Source: Pezicula radicicola | Lineage: Eukaryota > Ascomycota > Leotiomycetes > Helotiales > Dermateaceae | DNA: 64,000 nucleotides | Direction: 5' to 3' | NCBI GenBank assembly: GCA_003008705.1 | Contig: PDUO01000020.1 | Span: forward strand, 374,817-438,816 | Shown here: positions 1 to 10,455 of the stretch, piece after piece | Layout of the letters: each line of letters starts with the position of its first letter | Numbering within the stretch: the first letter of the stretch is position 1 | The notes under the pieces: model-generated | Seen by the model: only the letters and a program-made list of their open reading frames with translations | The model's database searches: none | Told to the model about the DNA's origin: nothing | Program-made: the position numbers and the translations under genes

Positions 1-1391
1 ACTTGGCCAGGATAGGATGAGTTTTGAAGTCCATCACTTTGGGTGTTGTCCATGTTTCCGAATTTATTACAAGATCCTCTTCTGATGGGGGCAGGTCGGA
101 AGAGTCTGGTCTCTACGGTGCCTCTGATGACATGTTTCGTTCAGGTCGACGGATGCTCTACCTATGGAGAGGGGTATTAGAAAGGCCAATAAGCAAGGAT
201 AGATGACATACAAGCTGCACGGAAAGTCGCTGATGCTGCTAAAGCTGTGCTGCAGCTCGATGTCATGGCTGATCCAATGTGAACGGTGAGCTGGTTTCAA
301 GAACTGATGGGTAGAAGAGGAAGTTTGGGAGGTTAGGAAGTTGGGGAAGTTAGAATGTTACGGAAGTCGGAAAGTTGGGAGAGGCGCTCCTGGCTATCTG
401 GTTGACGCTCTGTCCTGCCCATGCTGCCCAGAAGCTCCAGACAACCTGAAAAACACGCAAGTTCACCCTCCGTCTACGCTTGTATGAACTATTAACTTCC
501 TACTACGAAAGTTCAAGTCCGCAAAAGTTCCTCTTTTGCCTCCGCAGTAACACCATACCTCCTTGCGCCTTCAGCTCTGCACATGCATTGCACATTCATC
601 TTTTGCCTCTGCAATAACACTGCCTTGTACTCTCAGCTCTGCATAAAAATTACCACACGGCGTTCCTAAGCCGGGAATAATATCTTTGGAGGATGTCTAC
701 AGGTCATGGGTGAGTCTATGATAATTACAAGCCGACTAGGCGCTCCTAATAACAATGCTAACAAAAATATATATAGTCTATAGATTGCCGGCTCCACCAA
801 AGCGGCGGACGCTCGCTAACACCCTTAACGTATAGTCCGAAAACCAGATGATGAATTGAATATTAGGCTTCTAGAAGCTATGCAGGAGATGGCTGGCGTC
901 TGGAAGTCGACAAAGGAATTTCAGCCCAGATCCTTAACACTTATTAAGTAGCAAGAGATAGCCACACGAGAATTCTGTAGTGTGATAGCCCTAATGCTGA
1001 TTATGCAGGTGCAGGGTCACAGAAACATCAAGAGGGATGCTAGTCCCAACGATGATTGCAATGACGTGAATATATTGCTGAGGATCCGGCCTTGTTTGTT
1101 GAACATGCATCGCAATGATTGATGCAGTTTCTTGGCTACTGTGTAGGTAAATAGGTAATTAATATTAAATACAAGTATCTCATATTGTATACCAAGAATA
1201 CCTCCTAGGGCATGCAAAAGCAGAGGCCAGGAAGTATGTATCTTTCAGCGGCGTACAACTGTGTGGTTCAACTGCGCGGAGCCAAGACTCAATCGATTTG
1301 GGAGGTAATCATTGATCAATGTCGACCTGAGTAATTTGCTAGATTTGAACAAGTATTTCAACTCACTTTAGTTCGTATGATACACATACCA
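1..1391. other. Left-end stretch without a recognised gene
   Basis: Only short open frames occur on either strand (60-77 codons) and none resembles a known protein or shows splice-linked continuations. The sequence is of mixed composition with many stops. It ends at the left inverted repeat of the piggyBac-type element. I see no RNA gene here. Confidence 0.5.
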
Positions 1392-1416
1392 TATCCCATA
1401 GCCCGCCAAAGCGCCA
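1392..1416 (+). repeat. Left terminal inverted repeat of the piggyBac-type element
   Basis: 25 bp, identical to the reverse complement of 3367-3391. The similarity stops at 1417 on the inner side. Confidence 0.9.
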
Positions 1417-1505
1417 AACCCCTGTAATTGCATCACGTGATTCAACCCCATCAAAACTTGACAACACCATGAGTTTCATATACTTTTCTTAATAAAACCA
1501 CCAAT

Positions 1506-3280
1506 ATGCCTTTAAAAGATACAAAACCAGACTCTACAGATCCAGGAACCTTGCGCCCTAATCTGCCACCAGCTACAGAGATTGGAACCGAATTTAAGCC
1601 TATGTATTACCCGAATTTCGATAAGAAAATCAACCTCCCTCCTTATGTTGCTCCAGCAGACGCATTCGCTATCTGGAGCCTCTTTTTCCCTACTGAGTAG
1701 TTGCAGAAGATAGTCGAGAATACAAACAACTATAAGCTCCGAGAGCAGAGTGGCCGGCCTCGAAATAGGGGTGCGCGGAAGTAGATTCCAATGACCTTAG
1801 AAGAGTTATATGTATTTCTTGGAATATAGATATATATGGGTTTATATATTGAGAATGAGATCCCAGACTATTGGTCTTATTCAGAAGCAATGCCACAGTA
1901 TACTGCAGTTCAGAATGCTATGGGGAAAGGTCGTTGGGAAGATATAAGTACTCGGATCCATATTTCAGAGCCTAATGCGCCTAATGTTTTTGGGATAGTA
2001 ATATACAACTTATAGCTCTAATTAATAGCTTACTAACTTCTTTTTTACTATAGGTAGAACCTCTAAATACTCATATAATGTCAACTACTACACAACTATG
2101 GACACCGGGCCGGGATATTGCAGTAGATGAGGCTATGGCACGATTCGAGGGTAGATCGAAAGATACTCTTATTATACCAAAGAAACCAATACCAGAAGGT
2201 TATAAGATATGGTGTATAGCCCAGGAAGGTTATATACTCTGTTGGTGCTGGTATAAGAAGGGTTCTAAAGCTGGAAGAGGTCCACAAGGGGTAAAGCCTC
2301 CAAAACAACTTAAGACGAATAAGACAGCTGCAGTAGTACCACACTTGATTTTACAACTCCCAGAGGCCCAGTCTACCTATTGCGTATACCTGGATAATCT
2401 TTTTACAAATACAAAGCTTCTATATGTACTCAGAGATTATAATATTGGAGCAACAGGTACTTGCCGAGGAGGCTCTGGTATTTTGAAGGATTTTATTGAA
2501 AAGAAGAAGAAGGATACAAGAAAAGATACTATCCCCTGGAATACCCTTTGGGTAGCACCTTCTGAAGACAATGAAGTCAATTATATGGCCTGGAAAGACA
2601 ATGCTCTTGTCCTATTTCAGTCTACAATTAATGATGGAAAGGGAATAGTTACAACTATCCGCAAGCGCCCTTCTGAAACTTCATCAGCTACAAAGACTTC
2701 GAGAGTTCCTTTTGGAGATCAGCCTACAAAAGAATTGGAGTACCCAGAGTTCGACTACCTATATAATCATAATATGGGCTATATGGATAGGGTAGACCAA
2801 TTAAGATCCTATAACGCTGGTAATAGGTAGATTAGGAAGGGAGGTTGGTATACTATATAGTACTTCTTATTCAATATAGTACTAGTTAACTCCTATCTTC
2901 TTTCCTTCCATTCAAAGGTTGATAATAGCCTTAAATTTACCTCTCAAAAGGACTTTAGAATAGCCTTATATATGGCTCTATTTACAAAGGCTGCTCAGCA
3001 ACCTAGGAAACGTAAATCATATCCAATTGGGCCTACATTTATAGAGCTAAATCAGCTCCATTGTATTAAGGCTTTTGGAAGTAAGAGAGATTGTTATGCT
3101 TATAAGGAAAGGGGTGTTCGGAGGGTGCCTAAACAGACTCCAGTTTTAGGGGAGATTTCAGGTAATTCAAGAGGAAAACTACGCCCAAAAGCTACAAGAT
3201 TTGGTTGCAAGGTATACCAAGCCCCCCTTTGCTAGAATGGAGATTGTTTTGAGTGGTACCATAGAGAAAGGGAGCTATAA
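1506..3280 (+). pseudogene. piggyBac-like transposase (DDE_Tnp_1_7), inactivated by six in-frame TAG codons
   Basis: A single frame runs from ATG 1506 to a TAA at 3278-3280, apart from one intron (1998-2053, GT..TATAG with a TACTAAC branch site) that joins the two halves in frame. In-frame TAGs lie at 1698, 1782, 1827, 2828, 2858 and 3233. Recognisable family blocks are the N-terminal LYVFLGI-IYMGL stretch, the WTPGRDIAVDEAMARFEGR block with a catalytic-type Asp, VYLDNLFTN with another Asp, HNMGYMDRVDQLRSYN, and a C-terminal Cys-rich region ending in CFEWYH. In that last region two expected Cys codons read TAT (DCYAY, CKVYQ), as expected from TGT to TAT. Every premature stop is TAG, which C-to-T in CA or G-to-A in TG would produce from CAG or TGG. 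This matches RIP. Function: cut-and-paste transposition when intact. Confidence 0.88.
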
Positions 3281-3366
3281 TAGATGTTGAAAGCCCATTT
3301 TCTACCTGAATTCAGTGATATATGCGATCTGATTGGCTAATAAACCCATGTTACTTAAGCGAGTTC

Positions 3367-3391
3367 TGGCGCTTTGGCGGGCTATGGGATA
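3367..3391 (-). repeat. Right terminal inverted repeat of the piggyBac-type element
   Basis: 25 bp, exact reverse complement of 1392-1416. Confidence 0.9.
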
Positions 3392-3584
3392 CTCCGTAAT
3401 GTACGCCAAATAATTAGGGTCGTACTCGTATTAAGAGTCTTCGCTACGAGCATTTTCTTGCAAGGTTTCGGCAGCTCGGCAGAACAATTAGCGAAAAATG
3501 ACCTTTTGAAGGAACATAATCCAAAAAAAAAACAACTCAAACCAGAAAACAATCCAGAACAAAAGCAAAATAGTAACCACGTGA

Positions 3585-3680
3585 CGTCGAGTGCAGGATT
3601 TGAACCTACGAGGCCGAAACCATAAGATGACCGAATAGAAGAATTCAAGTCTTACCCATTAACCACTCTGGCAACTCGAC
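3585..3680 (-). tRNA. tRNA-Ser(UGA) with a 15-nt intron
   Basis: Read on the minus strand from 3680 to 3585. The 7-bp acceptor stem is GTCGAGT with ACTCGAC, followed by discriminator G. The D arm holds CCA/TGG with the A-box-like GAGTGGTTAA. The anticodon stem TAAGA/TCTTA pairs perfectly only if a 15-nt insert after TGAA is removed, leaving loop CTTGAAA with anticodon TGA. A class II variable arm (GGT-TTCG-GCC) and a T arm (GTAGG, TTCAAAT, CCTGC, with one G-T wobble) follow. Class II shape and acceptor fit tRNA-Ser. Downstream on the minus strand are T runs (complement of caaaagcaaaa near 3561-3571) that fit a Pol III terminator. It sits about 200 bp beyond the transposon end. Confidence 0.85.
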
Positions 3681-3838
3681 TTGTTGTTTGTTGAAGTAAT
3701 AAGCTCTATTTTGATACTCATCAAACCTTGGTAAGCTCCACGTATTTTCGGTTCGCAAATTTGTGGCCCGTGCGTCGCTTGATTTAGCCCGGTTGCACAC
3801 TCAAGCACTCAAGTCAAGTGAATTATTGTATCGTACAA

Positions 3839-3973
3839 ATTGGTTTATAAGAGATCATTTTGATTAGGCTAACTGAGTTATCTAAATCACATGAGTTATC
3901 TAAACTAAGTTACTCAAGTCTATCGGTTACGTCTGAATATATAGCTATTCAAAATGATGTCTTATAAACCAAT
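3839..3973. repeat. MITE-like inverted repeat with 25-bp arms
   Basis: Arm 3839-3863 and arm 3949-3973 are reverse complements at 24 of 25 positions (ATTGGTTTATAAGA..TCATTTTGA). The 85-bp AT-rich loop contains repeated GAGTTATCTAAA and GTTACTCAAG motifs. Weaker complementarity continues outward for about 10 bp on both sides. There is no coding capacity. It may be a non-autonomous element or a hairpin remnant, and no clear target duplication was found. Confidence 0.6.
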
Positions 3974-6521
3974 TCGTATGGTACTTAGATTAAGTGAGCT
4001 ATCCAAAGAGTGAGTTACTTTACTTTGATTTCTGCTGAAGTCCCAATACAATCATGCATTTGCATACTACTTTTAGATCAATTAAAGAGTTGTTCTACAT
4101 CAAAGTCCAAATAATGGCAAGAGGCATTTTGGCTTGCAGCCACATATAGAAGTCGTTATCTCCAACACTGTACATAACGTTTCTGTATGTTAAAAAGCAA
4201 TCTAACGTGCAAAATAGACTTCAAGCCTTCAAGATATATCAGGCCCATTGGCCAAGGATTTTGTTTTCACTTGAAAAGAATATTCATATTCTCTGCTTAT
4301 ACTCCACCTGTGACCTATATTGAAGGTGGCCAAACCCTTGCCCTCTTCTTGATACACGGAACTCTGCTCTTGTTATACACAATCAGTTCTTCACACAGGC
4401 CACTAAACCCTTTGCCGCTCACGTAGAGGTCCTCTATCAGACATATTAAACCTCGGCATTCATAGACCCATACACGTCAGAATTCTCAGGGAGGTTGGAG
4501 GTAACTCCTTTCGACAAGAACATACTGTGTTCTCTGTACATAGCGAAAACACCTGTGCTTTGTACATATTTTGACTCCCTCCTTTATTGCCCATATTCTT
4601 TGCTTGCTTCCCTCTTTTGAGGCTTGCCTCTGAGCAAAGGATTATATAAATGTCTGTCGAAGAAATAGCCATACTTATCTCCCTACTATCATTCATCCAG
4701 TCTTCCTAATTCCCGCTAACGTCAACTTAAAATCACTGTTGGAATTTGGTCGACAAGGGGTAGCACCAACTTGGATAATACATATTTAGTTTGGTCATTA
4801 ACACCTCTAAGCTGGTGGTGATGTAATAAAGACTATGAAAGATGCAATTCTTGAGGCTATGTAACTCTCGAGAAAAACAAAATCATTTATATAATCAGAG
4901 CCATTTGGTCTAGGTTCATTCATCTAAATTGTGAAGCCCATATGCCAAGATTAGCTTAGATTGTTATATTGTAAGAGGTTTCACAGACTGGATTTTGGCT
5001 TGCGGAGCTATGAAGTTGGGAACAGTAATATTCCTGCTTTAGACTGTTCATAGAATAAAAAGGTTGGGAGAGCAAAATTATTCATTTGGGGCGAGGGTGC
5101 CCTTGCTAAGCGAGCATAGAAGAGCATGCTTACACAGCACAGAAAGGAGTGGACTATTCATGGGCTAAAGACGATTTAAGCAAAGAATTTAGTTATTCTT
5201 ATTCTAAGTTCAAAGTTCTAGGCTGGTCTCGGATCAAGCACTGAAATGTTACACTACCATAAACTATCCATAAATTATGTGTTCTAGGCACAATGTCTAG
5301 TACGAAATCCTCCCTTTCAATTCTGTTGGGTCTTGTTACCTTTCACAATTATATTCCCTTAATAGTTGTTGGTCCCATCCTGCATTAAATTAAAAGTAAA
5401 TATAGCAGCCCTACGTCTATCTAAAGTTCATATCATAGAAGAAGTGCAGCGGTATTTTATTATTTGCAACTACAGACAATTAAGCGAGCAGATTACAGTA
5501 TCGCTATGTACTATATTTTCACAGAATCATAATCGGGTGTTTAAGCTGATATCTGATGCTTGTCATAATGTATGTGACGCTTGGAGCTCACTGCTGTGTA
5601 TAAAAGTCTTAGTGGATTGAATTAGCAAGTCACAGCACTAAGCCGAAACCATAACCCATAACCTGCCCTTCTGAATTGAGCAATTAAGCGAGTGAAGTCT
5701 GTATTTTTTTTAGCAAAAAGAGAGAAGATCAAAAAAAAAAAAGGTCGCATCCTCTCCTAGACTTTCCGTCAGGTAGTGCTCACAATAAGCCGACCATTTA
5801 AAGAGGCCAGCCATAGGATAGCCCCAAGAGTCAAGTCTGAGTTGACTGTACCAGTTCAATACCGGTCCCGATCTTTGAAATGCAGCCCCTGCAGTGAAGG
5901 AGGTGATTTCATCGTGGGTCCCTATGAGTCCCACCAGCCGAGTTTTGCATGGCAGACAGATACCAATCCTGAAGGATCAATAACTGAACATTGGATCCCT
6001 ATCCTCTCTTGTCGGTAGGGGGACATTTTGCCAATTATCCAACAACTCTGGACGCTCGTGGCGCTAGAAGAGGGCGATTCGGGTAATAAGAGGCAATGCT
6101 TCGTACCACTGCGCCAGCATGCTCATTTTTTAATACGAACTTGTCAAACTCCGTTTTATAGGGCGCCAGGCCCAAACGCAATTACGAATATTGTAGATTC
6201 ACCATTAAGTAGGTCCAAAACAATTCACTATTTTCTATGAAGTAATTCCTTCCGGGATGACAATGGCTATGCTCGGCTAGTGAAGTTTATCCTTTGAGAT
6301 TTAAAAAGGATCATGATAAAATACATCTATGCAGTCACAGTCATGTTCGCAAGAAATGTGCTAGATACTTGCATTTATTATGCCATCTAGCGACAACTAA
6401 TCCACCCCAGGCTATTATCATCGAAGTGAGATAGAATGCAACTGAACCCCTCTTGACTACAGCTACGAGCTCTCACTATGCCTTTTGTCAAACTCGGTCC
6501 CGAATGCCAGTTCCAATTGGT
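3974..6521. other. Gene-poor AT-rich region
   Basis: About 2.5 kb with only short, unrelated open frames (70-84 codons) on both strands. There are no splice-linked reading frames and no recognisable domains. A locally more GC-rich patch at about 5,760-6,130 looks like former coding or tRNA-related sequence but could not be assigned. An 11-12 bp A run occurs near 5730. Confidence 0.45.
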
Positions 6522-7978
6522 TTAGTTGTTTGGTGATAAATCTCCCCAGAATGCATCAGCCCTCGACAAGAAAACATTCGTTCTATCCTTGAGACTGAGC
6601 TTGATTGAAGGAAACTTCAGATCTTCTTCAGACTTATGTACAGCAGTGTTAAGACCCTTGTTCCTATCCAAAGCTGCAACTGTCTGCACCGGGAAGTTTC
6701 CAACAATACCGCTAGGCTCTTCATAGAGTTTATAGAATGGATACCCATACTCTGCGTAGGTCTCTGCTGAGATTGGAGTTGGAGGAGGGTTGATGCCCAA
6801 AACTTGCTTGCAATTTCCAGCATTGAAGAGCTGTAAGTTCAACAGAACACTGTTCTCGAAGTCCCAATGCTGTGAAGTATCTCCGAAAGGGTCTCGGACA
6901 ACTGTCTGCTTGATGCCACCTCCAGCTGCAATTGCCATTTCGAGTGCGGAGTCATCTGGAGGAGGGCCTGTACCACCTCCTCTGAGCCTCAAGATAAGAT
7001 AAAGTGTGGCGCCCTATTTAAAGTCAACTGAAATGTTCGAACCTTAAAATTCACCCCTTTTTGTAAACATACGTCCTGGATATTATAGTATTGGAGTGCA
7101 CGGTCTATTGAAACTCACAGTTAGCACTAGCCATGTAATTCAACTATAACACTAGCAAGGCCATTATAGCTTGTTTCATTATAGATTCTTACCATTATCT
7201 AGTCTCGTCCATCAAAAATGGATCTCTGTTGGTCTGGTGGAATCCCAGCCTTGTCCTGAAGAAGCTCTTTGACATGGCGTACGAGGTGGTGGGACTGGAC
7301 TTTTAGAATATTGGTGGCTCCTGTGAGAGACTTAGTTGCGATTGAATAATGGTCTGCTGGCTTCTTGCTGGGGATAATCTCGATTTGTACACCGGCGATG
7401 GAGTCTTTCCCTGTGATCTGTGCTTCAACAGAGTAACCTGTGCCAGTCGGAACCGCCACGAACTGCTTGACTTCTCCATCTGAAGCCACAATACCGTCCA
7501 GCCATTCCTGAGCACCTGGAACAACATAGTCTTGAATAGTAGTGGCGCGGGGCTGGCCTTGTGCTTTACCAGAGACAGCATTGACACCACCAGCATAGAT
7601 TCTGAGTGCAAAGGAGTTAGCTGCGTGGAAGTTAATCCACATAGCCTCGCGTTCTACTCACAGAAGGAAATTAGAGAGACCACAAGAATGAAGGGCATGT
7701 TGCTGCTTACGGTAAATTGGCAAAAGGAGACCACCCTTTCTAGTCATATCATCGGGGAGCTTGCCTTCGAACTGGCTGATGGAGTAGATTGGAAAGGTTC
7801 CTATTGAAGGAGGCAAATCGTAAGCCTGGCTGTTGTCAGGTACACGAATTGTTCTCTCAAACGTGATCCCCATTATTTCGTCTTTTCTGCCCTGAATCTT
7901 TAGGGTTTCATGAGCACCTGCATGTCCAGAAACGGGATCAGCCAGGCTGACTTTGATGTTCGCAGGGGTCGACGCCAT
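6522..7978 (-). pseudogene. Fungal ubiquitin-like-domain protein, intact except for a one-base frameshift
   Basis: Four exons on the minus strand: 7978-7711, 7653-7193, 7104-7073, 7013-6522 (introns 57, 88 and 59 bp, all GT..AG). The N-terminal region carries YQREAMWINFHAANSFALRIYAGGVNAVSG and QDYVVPGAQEWLDGI blocks that I remember from uncharacterised fungal proteins. A ubiquitin fold follows, built across exons 2-4: LKVQSHHLVRHVKELLQDKAGIPPDQQ..IFDG, then RLDNDRALQYYNIQD, then ATLYLILRLRGGG. A C-terminal extension of about 150 residues comes after the GG. Near 7203 the frame breaks: the sequence reads GGACGAGACTAG where GGACGACGACTAG would keep frame, so one C seems missing, and translation would stop at 7199-7201. 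Everything downstream stays in frame after splicing, so this is a very recent lesion or an assembly error. Molecular function is unknown. Confidence 0.75.
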
Positions 7979-9400
7979 GATTGATGTTAATGTTATCTAC
8001 CACTGGCAAGGCCAACAGCGGATGATAAAGAGTTCGTCGAAGTAGAATGCGCAAAGTTGGGGTGTTAAGAAAGAAAACCAAAGGCGCAGATCTGGGCAGG
8101 TGGAGGTGTTATTGAAGAGACGTAATTGCAGTGATAACAAACGAAGTATTAAGCCCGTGAAGGCGAGATACGAAATTCGGGTTCACCTGATTCTGAATTG
8201 TTGGATGGCCAAGAACTGAGAGGTTGCTGGAGAGAAACGAAGCTGAAAGGTGAAGGCGAAGGGAGAAGAAGGTCATTAAAATATGGTTGCCTTAGCATGA
8301 AAGAGAAATCTCTGTGACTGAGAAATTCAAAGAAACTTCTAAAATTTGGGTACTATCTAGCTAGCCATTTCATCTTCTTATCCTTTGTTTTCTCTTTTCT
8401 TCCACAATGGTCTGTCTGCGGAAAGGGCAGGAGTTTCTAGAACTAATGAGAAAACCCAAGGAGAAGGAGATTGTACTGACAAAACAGCGCAAGCCAATCC
8501 GCCACGATCAAAAGGGCTCCAAATACTTATGTTTTCCGTGTCTCCTTTCCCATAGTTAACAATAATCAAGGGTTATTTAACTTAACAAAAGGGTAAAGCA
8601 AGAATAGGACACAGAAAATGCTCATCCTGCATACATAGCTGCCAATTTCTTATTAAATCCTAATCTTGCGCTATTAATGATACACAAGTTTGACTTAAAT
8701 ATCCCAGAGAGATAAATCAGCGAAAATGATACAGTACATGATGCTATTTTACCAGTTAGAATGAAGACAAATCCGAAGGCACGAAACCTAAATTAGACCT
8801 TCACAATAGCCACCTTCGACTTTTCCTACTAACCTAGTCTACTGCTGAAGGAGGTGCAATGATAGAATGTTGTTCTTTAGCTTATAGAAAACGAGATCAA
8901 TGGCACATAAGAAAATCTCTTCCTAGACCCATGCAGGCAAGTACAAAGCCTAGCTTCCATCACTAACCACTCAGAGGACTGCTCTCAGTTCTATGCAAAG
9001 CATATTTATACTTAAAATAATACCGGTACCTAGGCTCCCGCTTGGTTCTCTTTACAAACCTCGTTAATTAAGAGCGTCCCCCACAAAGAGAGTCAAAAAA
9101 CCCCCCCAAACTTCAAACAAAACCTACACCCTCCGGCCCCCTTTTCCCAGCCCAAAAGGAATCAAAACACCAAAACTTTATCATTGGTAGTTTACATGAA
9201 AGCACCCCTAAAGAAACCCCTCAGATATGGGATTTTTTTCGTGAACGTATGCGGGATTGGCGACCATGCAACTCTTGTTAGTTGCTCTTGTTTCCTCCTA
9301 TTAAACATAATTTGTCTAGATACTACATTGACTTTAAGTGGTAACGCCTTTTCTGCTTGTTAAAGTAGATTTATTTATTGGACTATATAAGGGATTTGGT

Positions 9401-9478
9401 AGGTGAATAGCTAGGGCAGTGGTGCCACTCCCTTCACCTAAGTGAGCGTTCAACACACTTCGGAGCGAAAAGCTCACT
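9401..9478. repeat. Two adjacent hairpins
   Basis: Hairpin 1 pairs AGGTGAA (9401-9407) with TTCACCT (9433-9439), and inside it AGTGG (9418-9422) with CCACT (9425-9429). Hairpin 2 pairs AGTGAGC (9441-9447) with GCTCACT (9472-9478). They begin 9 bp after a TATA-like GACTATATAAGGG. No coding gene covers them. Confidence 0.6.
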
Positions 9479-9569
9479 ACAGAGTCCTACAAAGTCTACC
9501 TATTCCTCAGACTTTCATTCTTTTATAAGAGGGCATATTAAACCCAATTAGTTGTTAGTTTTTACCACT

Positions 9570-9591
9570 AGGTCACTCTAGAGGGTGACCT
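9570..9591. repeat. Short near-perfect palindrome
   Basis: AGGTCAC (9570-9576) pairs with GTGACCT (9585-9591) around a TCTAGAGG centre. The half-site resembles a binding-site palindrome. No adjacent gene explains it. Confidence 0.55.
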
Positions 9592-10455
9592 GCTCACTTT
9601 ATTAATGGGAACCTTGGTACTCTCGGCTTCAAGACCTTCAAGTTCCATCACGTTTGATGTCATATACTCATTTACCCTTACGCCAAGGCCTTAATAGGTT
9701 TATAACCCTTTTCTCAAAACAAACATCTACAGGTTCATATATCCCTCGTCCAGGCTCTTCAAATATTGAATCATTTGGAACGTAATTTCTTTGTGAGTAT
9801 ATGCTATTTTAAACTTAGCCTCTCAGGTATTGCCTCATTTTAATTTAATACAGTAGCAACTAGCCTATATACCAACAAAATAGGCAAGCATGAATATTGT
9901 ATCGTGCGACAAACCAATACCATAGTGGTGCGCCAAGGAATGTGCCGATAGCTTTGAGATAGGAACGATCAATAGGCAGCAAGCATGAACTTAAGCTTCA
10001 TCAACTCATCTCATTCCATACATTATTTCTACTTCACCCGGCCTGCCCTTAATCACCTTCTAACAATAACAAATTTCTCTCCATTTCAAAACCCCATCCA
10101 AAAGTCATGTTCCGCTCCCAAACAAAAAGGAGAGTAGTAACACCTCAAACACCATCGCCGACCCCCAAAAGCCTAACTGTGGTATATAAGAAAGATAAAG
10201 TAGCCATGAAAGTTGTAAAAAGCTAAATCTGTTCGCCGCCCAAATCTTTTTGAAAGTGCCATTTCGTGAAATTCGTTATGTTGTAACAACACGGCCTCCT
10301 CTCCTGTTGCATCTCCAAGATTCCCACTATAGTACTTCGATCTCCTTGAATATCTAAAAGGCGAAAATGCTGGTCCCGCTTATCGTGGCTTTTTCGTTAA
10401 TTGGAGCTCGCAGAGTTGTTGGCAAAATACTTCAGTGTATCGTAATCTTCAAATA

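Larger units (their letters stand above)
1392..3391 (+). mobile_element. Degenerate piggyBac-type DNA transposon, 2,000 bp, with 25-bp perfect TIRs
   Basis: The left end (1392-1416, beginning TATCCCATAGCCCG) and the right end (3367-3391) are exact reverse complements over 25 bp, giving a total of exactly 2,000 bp. Between them lies one transposase gene of the DDE_Tnp_1_7 (piggyBac-like) family on the plus strand, interrupted by stops. The flanks do not show the TTAA duplication of classical piggyBac. A TA dinucleotide sits at both outer ends (1392-1393 and 3390-3391), so either the repeat starts with TA or TA is the duplicated target. The inner sequence carries changes typical of repeat-induced point mutation (RIP). 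No autonomous activity is possible from this copy. Confidence 0.88.
7979..10455. other. 2.5-kb intergenic region with hairpins
   Basis: Lies between the 5' end of the ubiquitin-like gene and the 3' end of wc-1. There are no convincing coding frames. It contains a TATA-like GACTATATAAGGG at 9380-9392 directly before a pair of hairpins (9401-9478), then a third hairpin (9570-9591). The rest is AT-rich with homopolymer tracts. Confidence 0.5.

Noticed and set aside
5776..6018. 80-codon plus frame and an overlapping 74-codon minus frame in a GC-richer patch
   Set aside because: No family recognised on either strand and no splice-linked neighbour. It may be decayed coding DNA, but that cannot be shown.
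6020..6130. A-box-like TGGCGCAGTGG on the minus strand (around 6107-6117), possible tRNA
   Set aside because: No acceptor stem, no proper anticodon arm, and only a weak B-box-like sequence.
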